64,000 bases of DNA, from the NCBI RefSeq assembly GCF_964106895.1, contig NC_133615.1, forward strand, positions 29,591,628 to 29,655,627, read 5' to 3'. Position numbers and translations under genes: made by a program. Positions 23,671 to 34,726 of this stretch are shown here, piece by piece. A model generated the notes under the pieces. It was not told where the DNA came from. It searched no databases and was given only the letters and a program-made list of their open reading frames with translations. Position 1 is the stretch's first letter. Each line of letters opens with the position of its first letter. This DNA comes from Numenius arquata (Eukaryota; Chordata; Aves; Charadriiformes; Scolopacidae).

Positions 23671-24065
23671 GTTTAATATACAGAATAATGCTTGTGTGAA
23701 TATATCAGATAATGATTACACGTATATTACATCCTAATGATTACATTGACCCTATACTACTAAAACTGCTATAAACTATAAAACTACTATTATCTATACT
23801 GTTAAACTTATTAATTTCTATAACCCTCTCATATAATGTGATTAGCTTACTTCCACGCAAATTCTATTCTATGGCTGGTTTCTACATCCACTTCTTTTTC
23901 TAACGTCATGCTTTGCAAGGCAAGTACAGTGTGCATTTGAGCATACGTGACTTGATTTATGCTTTTATAACACAGGGAAACAAACATGGCAAACATAACA
24001 ATTATCAACAGAACTACCAGGCTGGTAACATCAAAACCAACAATACTTTTGTGATCAGAAAAGAT
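23671..24065 (-). other. Short pol-to-LTR gap, no env
   Basis: Only about 400 AT-rich bases separate the end of the integrase frame from the polypurine tract. No envelope-like ORF, signal peptide or membrane segment is seen on the minus strand. Either env was deleted or the lineage was already env-less. Confidence 0.7.
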
Positions 24066-24940
24066 TCATTGCTCTGTCGTTTCTGATGGTTGTTCGTGAT
24101 GCTCGGCTTCTAGATACGGTCGAACGTATCGTGCTGGGATCCACTTGGGACCATTTCCTGTGGAAACACAAGCGTATCCTCGCCCCCAGGTTACCAATGG
24201 CACGGGGCCTTCCCATTGTCCAGTGGCCATATCACGAATATGGACCATTGGCCGTGTTTTGAACATTGGGGAAGCTCCGAAGTGTTGACTTACTCGTGTC
24301 ATATCACTGTTGTCTCTGTTTAGAAAATTTAAAACAAAAGTGGCTTTCCATAGTTGTTCCTGTGGTGGATCTCCCAGACTCCCCCTTTTTTGTTGAATAT
24401 ACAATTGCTTTAGCGTTTGATGGGCACGCTCAACAATCGCCTGCCCTGTAGGGGAGTGTGGAATTCCAGTGATGTGGCGAATGCCCCATTCCTGTAAAAA
24501 AGGCTGTGTGGTTTTAGATACATACGCAGGGCCATTGTCTGTCTTGATGGCTTCTGGCACACCCATAGCAGTGATGGCTGCTTGCCAGCGTCGTCCGACA
24601 TCTCGACTCTTTTCTCCTGTATGTGCAGTGGCAAAGATATCATTAGGAAAAGTATCAACAGTGACATGTACATACTTTAGGCGGCCAAATTATCCAAAAT
24701 GTGTAACATCTGTTTGCCAAATTTGCAGTGGTGAGGTGCCACGTGGGTTAACTCCCAATTGTGGCAACGGGGCTATAGATTGGCATTTAGGGCATGTCAA
24801 GATGATATTACGTGCTTGGTCAGTGGTTAGCTGAAATAGCTTTTGCAGTGCCTTCCTGTTTTGGTGAAAAAAACTATGTGAGAGCTGTGCTTGTTGAAAT
24901 AATTGCGGTGTGGCGAGGGCGACTGTGGCTTTATCAGCAG
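24066..24940 (-). pseudogene. ERV pol: integrase
   Basis: An open minus-strand frame (24066-24566) holds the integrase core: KTDNGPAY (second catalytic Asp) and SPTGQAIVERAHQ (catalytic Glu), followed by the C-terminal domain with WEGPVPLVTWGRGYACV and WIPARYVRP. Upstream (24567 to about 24800) the core continues with WQTDVTH (first Asp), interrupted by a stop. A CPKC motif from the N-terminal zinc-binding domain lies near 24790. The DDE residues are thus all visible, but the frame is broken by stops and frame changes, so no active enzyme is expected. The type is ERVK/betaretrovirus-like. Confidence 0.88.
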
Positions 24941-25034
24941 CACGGTTGCCCTCGGCTAGGGGTCCTGGCAGAGAGGTGTGTGACCGTATATGCGTGATAT
25001 AATAGGGTAATTTACGATAGGAAACATAATGCCA

Positions 25035-26250
25035 TCATTTTTTAAGTTGTGCGAATAATGCCGGGTTGTTGACTTCCTTTAGGAAAGCGCCTTCTATATG
25101 CTGAACAATTCCTGTAACATATAAAGAATCAGTTATGATATTGAGATATACATCAGAAAAAAGCTGAAAAGCATGCGCAACAGCTGCAAGCTCAACAACT
25201 TGGGGCGATCCATCGACACATTTTATATCTTGGTTCCAGAGATTGTTGGTGGATCGCCAAAGGACTACCGCCCTGTGTGTTTCCCCAGAACCGTCTGTGA
25301 ATGCTGTACCTGCATTAGAAAGTGGGGTATGTGAAAATAAGGTTCGATTAGTCAGGGGTAATTCTTCTAAGGAATTTAACAGAGAATGTTTAGGTAAATG
25401 GATCAAAATTTGACCAGTGTAGTCTGCAAGTGCAGTCTGCACACTGAGAGATTCTGCTAACATCCAGTCCAAGTCTTTTTTGTTGGTGGGAATATAAATG
25501 AATTCTGGATCACTAGCTTTTAGAGTCTGAAGTCGGTGATGACCTTTCTGAATCAAGCTGGCAAACATTTCTAATCGTGAAGTTACAGTCTTTGTAAATG
25601 CATGAGGCAAAAAGAACCACTCTAATATCACAAGTGGGTCTTTTTTTGTTGAATCCCATTGGCTTAGAAGGGCATATGGCTGAAAGGTATTTTGAATGAT
25701 GACTAAGTACACTGGAAGCGTTAAACAAAGACGGTGACTTTGACGCGTCTGTAAAGCCTCCATTACTTGCTGTAGACATTGCAGTCCAGTAGGTGCCAGC
25801 TGTCTTTTAGAGTTCAGGTCAGGGTCACCCTTTAATAATTCAAACAGGGGGTGTAGATCTTGTGTAGTGATACCTAGAAAAGGTCTGAGCCAGTTGATGG
25901 TTCCTAACAATTTTTGCAGATCATTCAGAGTCTTTATTTGTAACACCAGCTTCAGTGCTTGTGGCTGGATGGTGTGAGTTGTAATTTTCCATCCTAGATA
26001 TTTCCAGGGTGGTTCATGTTGGACCTTTTCCTCGGCTATCTGCAAGCCTGCTCCTTGGACAGCAAGGCGGACTTGGCAGATGACTGTCTGCAGGTCTTTG
26101 TCTTTTTCGGCAGCTAAAAGTATGTCATCCATGTAATGATAAATTATAACATGAGGGTTTGCATTTCAGACAGGTTGCAAAGCATTTGCTACAGTTAGTT
26201 GGCAGATAGTCGGGCTATTTAGCATACCTTGTGGCAACACAGTCCAATGA
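25035..26250 (-). pseudogene. ERV pol: reverse transcriptase (C-terminal half) and RNase H
   Basis: A 365-codon frame (25035-26132) begins at the Met of the RT catalytic box. The Tyr codon just before it gives YMDD (26124-26135), the form seen in beta- and alpharetroviruses rather than the YVDD of gammaretroviruses. Thumb and connection sequence follow, then RNase H with AFTDGSGE (catalytic Asp), a VVELAAVAHA helix (Glu) and ITDSLYV (Asp). Upstream of the box, to 26250, the LPQGM motif B is readable but has stop codons between it and YMDD. The RNase H domain itself appears open. Confidence 0.9.
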
Positions 26251-26255
26251 TACCG

Positions 26256-27228
26256 TCATGTGGGCTGTTGCTGATTGATAGATGGTACAGCAAACGCAAA
26301 CCGGGGTGCATCCCTTGGGTGTAGAGGAATAGCAAAAAACCAGTCCTTGAGATCAATTATAGCTATTGGCCAATTTTGAGGCAGCATAGAAGGTGAAGGA
26401 AGACCAGGCTGTAGCACACCCATGGGCTCAATGACTGCATTTATAGCTCGAAGGTCATGTAACAATCGCCACTTGCCACTTTTCTTTGGTATTACAAATA
26501 CAGGAGTGTTCCAGGGGCTGGTGGTGGGTACAATGTGGCCAGCAGCCAGTTGTTCTTGTACTAAGTCATGCAAATGCAGCAGTTTGTCCTTCTTCAGGAG
26601 CCATTGATCTACCCAAACAGGGTTTTCTGATTTCCATGTCAATGAAAGGGCCTGCTGCTTGTCAATAGCCCCTATTAAAAATTTGTTTTCAGGAGGATTC
26701 CCCACTGGCTTAACAAGTCTCGGCCCCATAATGTACAGGGCACAGGGACAATCTTTTTTAAGATGCCCAGGCTTTCCGCAATTATAGCAGTCTGCCTTTT
26801 GAGCAGCCCCCACAGTGAGGTGTGTTGATAATGCATCAGCTAAGAGACTCCTTTTATGAGTTTCTGTGCCGATACCTTGGCACACTTTTATCATATAAGT
26901 GATAGAAGGATTAGCATTCTTAATTGTTTGCAATACTTTATGACAATCAGCATTAGCATTTTCGAACGCTAATTGTTTCATAAGAATATCACGAGCTGCT
27001 CGGTTATCTACTTGTCTCTCTACTGCATTTTGGAGCCGATCAAGGAATTTTATATAGGGTTCTCCAGGCGCTTGTGTGATAGCAGAAAAGGAAGCTTCTG
27101 GAGCGGCTGTGTCAGGTACCCATCTTATCGCGCACAGTACAATTTCTTTTACTTGCTCAAAACACCGTCTGTCCATTTGGGCTTGCACATCGGGAGTAGC
27201 CCGAGGCCCCTCACCGACGAGCTCATTC
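26256..27228 (-). pseudogene. ERV gag capsid-nucleocapsid joined to RT N-terminus by deletion
   Basis: One open minus-strand frame (26256-27254) holds the C-terminal half of capsid with the major homology-like APGEPYIKFLDRLQNAV, then one zinc knuckle CYNCGKPGHLKKDC (about 26745-26790). It passes without a stop into reverse transcriptase: WVDQWLLKKDKL, IPKKSGKWRLLHDLRAIN and AIIDLKDWFFAIPLHP (motif A with catalytic Asp). A second knuckle, the dUTPase/protease region and the gag stop are absent, so an internal deletion fused gag to pol in frame. The first bases of the ORF (27229-27254) belong to the LTR inserted at 27229. Confidence 0.88.
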
Positions 27229-27810
27229 TGACATGCGGAAAGCAGACTCCACAACCTGTGAGGTTGTAAAGTAGGTATGTTTATTCAGCGCCGGGCAGCA
27301 CGGGGGGGTCGCCCCACCAAAATCGTGCGCTCCCACCGCGGCAGTTAGCTTAGGATTTATACAATCAGATCTTACATATTCAAGGGGCGCCTATACATAT
27401 CCATAACCTTTCCCCGAAAAGGCGGTCTTTATTACAATGAATTACGAGAAATCATTTCCATGGTCTCCGCCTTTAACTCCTCCCAGCCGCACATGCGCAG
27501 TGCCTCCTGGTGGTCGTGGGCCGGGGTCTCGGGGATGAAGGCCACGTCTTCCTCGCTGTGTACCTCTCGCTTTTAATGTTAATGTGTTGCTCCAGGCCAC
27601 GGGGTTGGGAAACCAGATGATCACTCTGTCAGGACAACTGAATACCAATTGTTCCCTTATCTCCCATCGAGGCCGACTTGACCACTTTATGGTTTCAACA
27701 CATCCTTTCTTTGCCTAAACACCTTGGCAATGGCTTTAGGCTATAGATACACAGTTTAAGCCAAGCAATGGCCCTGCTATTAACCCTTGAGTGTTATTTC
27801 CCCTTATCAA
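27229..27810 (-). mobile_element. Solo LTR, 582 bp, inserted in gag, flanked by ATTC
   Basis: The minus sense begins TGATAAGGGGAAATAACACT (27810) and ends TTTCCGCATGTCA (27229). The 4-bp duplication attc is at 27225-27228 and 27811-27814. TATAAA (minus sense of 27356-27361) and AATAAA (minus sense of 27280-27285) are in the normal order. The gag frame resumes on the far side of the duplication, which proves insertion into the older provirus. A 4-bp duplication suggests a gammaretrovirus-like (ERV1) integrase. Its twin is at 33908-34489. Confidence 0.93.
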
Positions 27811-27915
27811 TTCAGACCAATATGATTTAAATTGCCAGTTAAGTTATCCAATGCTTTAGCTGTTGCGAGATCACGGTACTCAGTCACGAATACAGCATAT
27901 TGCATAGCCGACAAA
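27811..27915 (-). pseudogene. ERV gag capsid segment upstream of the inserted LTR
   Basis: About 35 codons on the minus strand are open and read like retroviral capsid (for example MQYAVFVTEYRDLATAKALD). They are in register with the capsid sequence left of the 27229-27810 LTR once the 4-bp duplication is discounted. The segment is cut at 27916 by the 3' end of a CR1. The rest of capsid and matrix is missing. Confidence 0.75.
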
Positions 27916-28007
27916 ATAGAATCATAGAATCATAGAATCATCCAGGTTGGAAGAGACCCTTGGGATCATCGAGTCCAACCATCTACCCTACACTACAAAG
28001 TTCTTCC

Positions 28008-30987
28008 CTATATCATATCCCCCAACACCACATCTAAACGTCTCTTAAACACATCCAGGGATGGTGACTCAACCACCTCCCTGGGCAGCCTATTCCAATG
28101 CCCGACCACTCTTTCTGTGAAAAATTCTTTCCTAATATTCAGTCTAAACCTACCCTGTTGCAGCTTGAAGCCATTCCCTCTCATTCTGTTATTAGTTACC
28201 TGTACGAAGAGACCAGCACCAACCTCTCTACAGTGTCCTTTCAAGTAGTTGTAGAGAGTGATGAGGTCTCCCCTCAGCCTCCTCTTCCTCATACTAAACA
28301 GTCCCAGCTCTTTCAACCGCTCTTCATATGATTTATTCTCCAGGCCCTTCACCAGCTTCGTTGCCCTCCTCTGCACTCACTCCAGCACCTCGATATCTCT
28401 CTTGTATTGAGGTGCCCAAAACTGGACACAATACTCGAGGTGTGGCCTCACCAGTGCTGAGTACAGGGGCACAATCACCTCCCTACTTCTGCTGGTCACG
28501 CTATTCCTAATACAAGCCAGGATGCCATTGGCTTTCTTGGCCACCTGGGCACACTGCCGGTTCATATTCAGCCGCTTGTCAATTAGAACCCCCAGGTCCT
28601 TTTCTGCCAGGCAGCTTTCCAGCCACACTTCCCCAAGCCTGTAGCAATGCACGGGGTTGTTGTGGCCCAAGTGCAGAACCTGGCACTTGCCCTTGTTGAA
28701 ACTCATGCCATTGATTTTGGCCCAATGATCCAATCTATCTAGGTCTCTCTGTAGAGCTTCCCTATCCTCCTGGGAATCAACACTCCCGCTTAACTTGGTG
28801 TCATCTGCGAACTTGCTGATGATACACCCTATGTCCTTGTCAAGATCATCAATAAAGACATTAAACAGAAATGGTCCTAACACTGAGCCCTGAGGCACAC
28901 CACTTGTGACCGGCCGCCAGCTGGATTTAAATCCATTGAGCACCACTCTTTGGGACCTTCCAGTCAGCCATTGCTTGACCCAGCGGATCGTATGCTCATC
29001 CAGGCCGTGTGAAGCCAGTTTTTCCACAAGAATTCTATGGGGGACAGTATCGAATGCTTTTCAAAAGTCCAGGTATACAATATCAACAGCCTTTCCCTCG
29101 TCCAACAATCTGGTTATCTTGTCATAGAAGGAGATCAGGTTCGTCTGGCAGGACCTGCCTTCTATAAACCCATGCTGACTAGGCCTGATCCCCTGGTTGC
29201 CCATTATGTGGGTTTTGATGGCACTCAAGATGACCTGCTCCATGACCTTCCCTGGTATCGAGGTTAGACTGACAGGTCTATAGTTTCCTGGATCCTCCTT
29301 TTTGCCTTTCTTGTAGATGGGTGTTACATTTGCCACCCTCCAGTCCATTGGGACCTCCCCAGTTAGCCATGACTTCCTGTAAATGATGGAAAGCGGTTTG
29401 GCGAGCACGTCTGCCAACTCTTTCAGCACTCTTGCTTGGGTGTAACCCATCCGGTCCCATAGACTTGTGTGCATCCAAACGGCGTAGCAGGTCACTGATC
29501 TCTTCCTCTTTAATTGTGATGCCCTCGTTCTGCTTCCCCTCCCTGTCCCCTAGCTCATGAGGCTGGGTGTCCAGGGAACAGCTAGTTCCACTGCTAAAGA
29601 CTGATGCAAAGTAGGCGTTGAGCACCTCAGCCTTTTCCTCGTCCTTGGTGACTATGTTTCCCTCTGCATCCAATAAAGGAGGGAGATTTTCCCTAATCGT
29701 CCTTTTGTTGTTAATGAATTTATAGAAACATTTTTTATTATCCTTAACAGCTGTAGCTAGGTTTAGCTCTAGCTGCGCTTTGGCTCTCCTAATTTTCTCC
29801 CTGCATAGCTTCACTACCTCTTTATAGTTTTCGTGAGAGGCCTGCCCCCTCTTCCAAAGGTCGTAGACTCTCCTTTTGTTTTTGAGATCCAGCAAGAGAT
29901 CCCTATTTAGCCAGGCTGGCCTTCTACCCCGCCTACTTGTTTTTCGGCACACGGGGACAGCCTGATCCTGTGCTTTTAAGACTTCTTTCTTGAAGTATGT
30001 CCATCCTTCCTGGACTCCTATATCCTTCAGGGCATCCTCCCAAGGGATTTTGTCTAGCAGTCTTCTGAACAGGTCAAAGTTTGCCCTCCGGAAGTCTAAG
30101 GTGGCAGTTTTGGTAACCCTTCTCCTTGTTTCTCCAAGGATAGAGAACTCAATCATCTCATGATCACTGTGCCCTAGACGGCCTCCAACCTTTACTTCCC
30201 CCACAAGTTCTTCCCTGTTCACAAGGAGCAGGTCTAGGAGGGCACTTTCCCTGGTCGGCTCACTTACCAGCTGTGTGAGGAAGTTATCCTCCACACATTC
30301 CAGGAACCTCCTGGATTGTTCCCTGTCTGCCGTGTTGTATTCCCAGCAGATATCAGGGAGGTTAAAGTCCCCCACAAGAACAGTGGCAAATGACTGAGAT
30401 ATTTCTCCCAGTTGCTTATAGAAGGCTTCATCCACCTCACTGCTTTGGTTGGGAGGTCTATAGCAGACTCCCACAGCGATATCACCTTTATTTGCCCTTA
30501 TCCTAATCCAAACACTCTCAACCCTGTTATCACTATACTTAATTTCTGAGCTCTCATAGCATTCACTAACATACACAGCCACTCCGCCACCTCTCCTTTC
30601 CTGTCTATCCCTCCTGAAGAGCTTGTAGCCTTCGATTGTGGCACTCCAGTCATGTGAGACATCCCACCACGTTTCTGTGATAGCCACTATGTCATAGTTT
30701 TCCTGGTGCATCATGGCTTCAAGCTCCCCCTGTTTGTTGTTCATACTGCGTGCATTGGTATAGATGCACTTCAGACGACCTAACGGTTTCAACATCTTTT
30801 TGTGAGTGTGGGCCCCAATTCCTACCAGGCCCCTCTCAGGTGTTTCCATAATTTCTAGGTGTCTATCACTTCTCTGAAATGAATTGGTAGAGTAAGAGTC
30901 CTTGCTAGTCCACCATCCCTCAAGCCCTGGCGTGTTTCCCTTGAGTTTAGTCCTAACAGGCCCAGTTATCCCCCCCTCCCCCCTCAT
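28008..30987 (-). pseudogene. CR1 ORF2: endonuclease and reverse transcriptase
   Basis: ORF2 starts at 30987, two bases after the ORF1 stop. The APE-type endonuclease is complete: IYTNARSMNNKQ, AITETWWD (catalytic Glu), GVCYRPP, LVGDFNLPDICW (Asp/Asn) and LGHSDHEMIEF (Asp-His). The linker leads to HKSMGPDGLHPS, where a frameshift (between about 29280 and 29495) breaks the frame. The RT continues in other frames with PIYKKGKKEDPGNYRPVSLT, a stop in the motif A region near 29055 (YLDF then TGA), VTSGVPQGSVLGP, SKFADDTKLSG (FADD intact), and a second stop at 28376. At least one frameshift and two stops make it inactive. Confidence 0.92.
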
Positions 30988-30989
30988 AT

Positions 30990-31990
30990 CTAGTTTAAAG
31001 CCCTGTTAACGAGTCCTGCTAATTCCTGTCCCAAAATTCTTTTCCCCCTCTGGGACAGGCACATCCCACCTGCCACCAGCATGCCAGGTGTCTCATATGG
31101 CAACCTATGATTAAAAAACCCAAAGCCCTGCTGATAACACCAGTCCCGAAGCCACAAATTGACCTGCTGTCTCTTCCTATTAATTTCCTCACTCATGATA
31201 GCCACTGATGGGATAGAGGAGAACACAACTTGTGTTCCCAATCCCTTAAGCACCCTTCCCAAGGCTTTAAAATCTCTTTTAATTGATTTTGGGCTCCTTC
31301 TTCCCACATCATCACTGCCCACCTGAAATACTAACAGGGGGTAATAATCAGAAGGGTTGACTAGAGTAGGAACTTTGTCCAACACATCCCTGACCCGTGC
31401 CCCAGGGAGGCAGCAGACTTCCCTGTGAAGCGGGTCAGGACGGCATATTGGTCCCTCTGCCCCCTTCAATAGAGAGTCACCCACAACGATGACCCTTCTG
31501 CTTTTCCTTTTGGAACTAGTTGTGATGCCAGGTCTACGGTGACTTGGTCTTTCTGGCACTTCCTGCCTAAATGTACCACCCTCCTCTCCAACAGCCAGTT
31601 CCTCCTGCAAGATTCCGTACCAGTTCTGCAGGGATAACTGGGGAGGTGGAAGGGGGAGGGAGGGGGTTTGCCTGCTTCGCCTAGCAGGGACCTGTTTCCA
31701 TTCCCCCTCTTCTCTGAGATCCCCTTCTACTGCCGGGTGAGAAGTGGAGAGGGGGTCCTCTGGTGTGTGTGAGGCCTCAACATGTTCCCTTACTCTCAGG
31801 GAGTGGGCCCACTAGTCGATCTCCCTCTCACACTCCCTGATAGTCCTCAACCTTTCCACTTCCTCCTTCAGCTCAACCACCAGGCTGAGGAGATCATTCA
31901 CCTGTTCACATCTGACACAGGTGTTGTCCCCACTCCCCTCCATGGCAAGGGCCAGGCCCCGGCACTCCCTGCAGCCAGAGGCCTGGCTGT
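30990..31990 (-). pseudogene. CR1 ORF1: zinc-finger, coiled-coil and GDSL-esterase protein
   Basis: The minus-strand frame is open from the LTR junction to its stop at 30990-30992 apart from one TAG (31812-31814). In order: CRECRGLALAM...CVRCEQV (two CxxC pairs, PHD-like or zinc finger), a coiled coil (NDLLSLVVELKEEVERLRTI), a Pro/Ser-rich linker, then the SGNH/GDSL esterase described in CR1 ORF1: VVVGDSLLKG (nucleophile Ser), CLPGARVRDV and LLVFQVGSDDVG. The final block reads GGMCLSQRGKRIL, so the Asp and His usual in this block are replaced. The first residues of the frame come from the adjacent LTR. Confidence 0.88.
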
Positions 31991-32237
31991 AATCGTTTAT
32001 TACAACAAACACGCAGTTTATATAGTACTAAGTATCTTCTTTCCCAGACAACACGCCCCTGCAACCCCCAACTGCCAGACAACACACACCCTTGCAACCC
32101 CCAACTGCCAGACGGGCGGAATTCCCCTCAATCAGTAGGGTCGTTAGGCGCTGTTTGTGGGTCATCCCCTGCCAGTGTTCCTGCTGCTTCTATTCCTTCC
32201 TCTGGCCTTGCTTCTTCCACAGTCCTGTTCACCCACA
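31991..32237 (-). mobile_element. LTR (U3-R part) abutting CR1 ORF1
   Basis: It matches 23401-23647 with four substitutions in 247 bases. The right edge (acccaca, 32237) is the true start of U3. The left edge stops about 6 bases past AATAAA, inside R/U5, where CR1 ORF1 begins. TATATAAA (about 32018-32025) is intact. It may be the remnant 5' LTR of the provirus at 23358-27915. The outer flanks (cccatc left of 23358, tgtttg right of 32237) do not match, so this is not proven. Confidence 0.85.
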
Positions 32238-33903
32238 TGTTTGTAAAGAGGTGATTTGTAGACAAGACACCCAGAAATATGGTGAAGAGTCTCTTGGTTT
32301 TGGAGAAGATCTTTATCTCTGTGTCCTCTTTTGAGCATCTGAGTACTTGAGTAATCTAATACCAACACCTGGCCTCTAATCCAGGTAAGATATGGATACA
32401 CACTCAAACGTGTTTTATCACAGCATATTAAAAATTTACTACTTATCTTTATTGGTACCTTGGAACTGGAGCAAGTGAGGACCGAATGCATGTATACTCC
32501 CACCAACTATAAATTGAGCCATCTGAAACATAAGCCTATATTCTCAGAATACCTATATATACTTTTTAATGATGAATTTATTTCCTTTTTTTCCCGATCA
32601 AGTTTCTACTCATCAGAAGCACAGAGCAAAGTTGGAAGTGAAAAATTTACCCAGGCAGAGAGAAAGAACAGATTTAACCTCTTGAAAATAATTACCTTCC
32701 TATTTTCTCTCCTTTTTTTCCCCCCACACTCATCATGATAAGTATGCTTTCTATTTTTATTATTATTAGACAAAGGATAAACAGCAATACACAATAAATG
32801 AGCAGAATTCTGAACTTTAACCTACTGTCCGTTAGAGCTGCTACAAGAGTCTGCATAGCATGGCCATCAGCAGTTTGTGCAAAGTGGAAGAGTGTTGGTT
32901 AGAGAAATGAAATGTAATTTTCTCTCTCTCTTTCCTTCCTTCCTCATTTTATTAGCTATCTATTAGGAGGAAGACAAAATAAAAAGGATGAGGGAGACCT
33001 GAAACTGAAGGACAGCTATTTCCAAGTCACCAGAAATAAATTGTAGATGAAGTCTACCCTTGCTTGTTATAACAACTTTTAGAAGTTATCAAACGAATAG
33101 TGTTTAGAAGTTACAACTAAACATATCTGAGCTTTCCACTATCATTTATATACGCATACATTTTAAAACAGAAATTACTGTATTCCAATTTGCATGGGGC
33201 TATGACAGCTGCTGATCGCATTTTGGAGCATCATGAAGCATGGTGTACTGCAGAGACCAGATCTGGTCTTGAGGATATCCTTTATAATTAACAGAGGTCA
33301 GAAAGAACAAGTTTCATTTCTTGTGAATTAGAAACAGAAAGGAATACTGGGATTTCAAACAGTGCAAGGTCTAAATGTGGCAGATAAAGAATTTCTCAAG
33401 TCTCAGTTTCTGAAGAAAATGAACCTACTTGATATTATGATCCAAATCATATCTTCATTCAAAACTGAGAGTTATTTGATGGGAATAGAGACTGACAAAG
33501 TTTCAGTGAGGAAGAAAGTCCCTGGTTATGTTTTTCCCATGAAAGATATAAGAAAAGAAGTTACCTTTGAGATATTGTTATTTTTCCACTGCATTTCCTT
33601 GCCTGGATTTCTCTATTTCATATCCCCTACAGGCAAATATTCTTTTTAGTTTTAACGCCACTATTACAGTTAATGTTTATTCCCTATGAAGAGCTGATTT
33701 AGTTTTCTTTTAGGACACTGTGATAATCAGAACTTTGATAACTAATGCTGTTCTTAGAAAAGCACTTTTCACAGAGTTGGCTACTACCAGCTCAAAGTCA
33801 GGAGGCAAAAGAACTTCTCGTTTCTCTGTCAGCAATTTCTCATGAAGAGCTTTTTGCTAAATATTTAATCAAATCCAGGACCTTTCAGTTGGGACTGTGG
33901 TTA
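32238..33903. other. Unique AT-rich DNA, no gene
   Basis: No coding similarity seen. The ORFs (for example 33362-33649) lack domains or splice context. Confidence 0.6.
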
Positions 33904-33907
33904 GTCC

Positions 33908-34489
33908 TGACGTGTGGAAAGCAGACTCCACAACCTTTGGGGTTGTAAAGTAGGTATGTTTATTCGGCGCCGGGCAGCACGGGGGGTCGCCCCACCAAAA
34001 TCGTGCGCGCCCACCGCGGCAGTTAGCTTAGGATTTATACAATCAGATCTTACATATTCAAGGGGCGCCTATACATATCCATAACCTTTCCCCGAAAAGG
34101 CGGTCTTTATTACAATGAGTTCCGAGAAATCATTTCCATGGTCTCCGCCTTTAACTCCCCCCAGCTGCACGTGCGCAGTGCCTCCTGGTGGTCGTGGGCC
34201 GGGGTCTCGGGGATGAAGGCCATATGTCTTCCTCGCTGTGTACCTCTCGCTTTTAATGTTAATGTGTTGCTCCAGGCCACGGGGTTGGGAAACCAGATGA
34301 TCACTCTGTCAGGACAACTGAATACCAATTGTTCCCTTATCTCCCATCGAGGCCGACTTGACCACTTTATGGTTTCAACACATCCTTTCTTTGCCTAAAC
34401 ACCTTGGCAATGGCTTTAGGCTATAGGTACACAGTTTAAGCCAAGCAATGGCCCTGCTATTAACCCTTGAGTGCTATTTCCCCTTATCA
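33908..34489 (-). mobile_element. Solo LTR, 582 bp, flanked by GTCC
   Basis: It has the same length and family as 27229-27810, with TGATAAGGGG at the minus-sense start and CCACACGTCA at the end. The 4-bp duplication gtcc is at 33904-33907 and 34490-34493. TATAAA and AATAAA are kept. A second independent 4-bp duplication supports the family's integration signature. Confidence 0.92.
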
Positions 34490-34726
34490 GTCCTTCCTTT
34501 CCAACTATAATATTTTGTGGAGTTCTGCAGTATAATTAAGGAGTTGGGCCTCTCCTCTTCTGTATTGGTCTCATATATTTCCACTCCTAAAATTTAGCAG
34601 AACTCCACTTATCATCACTAAAATATTCGATGGAAGGTAGAAAAGAGAGAGAATTAAAACAAATTCAAAAACTGTATCTACAGTAGCTATTTTTCAATAT
34701 TTTAATTCATCTAGTCATCAGCCTAT

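Larger units (their letters stand above)
27916..31990 (-). mobile_element. CR1 LINE, nearly full length (ORF1 and ORF2)
   Basis: The 3' end is on the left: ATAGAATC 8-mers from 27916, then the CR1 tail. The element runs about 4.1 kb through ORF2 and ORF1 and stops at 31990, inside the ORF1 N-terminus, directly against LTR sequence. The 5' UTR is missing. It differs from the other CR1s by its terminal 8-mer and sequence, so it is a separate subfamily. Confidence 0.93.
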
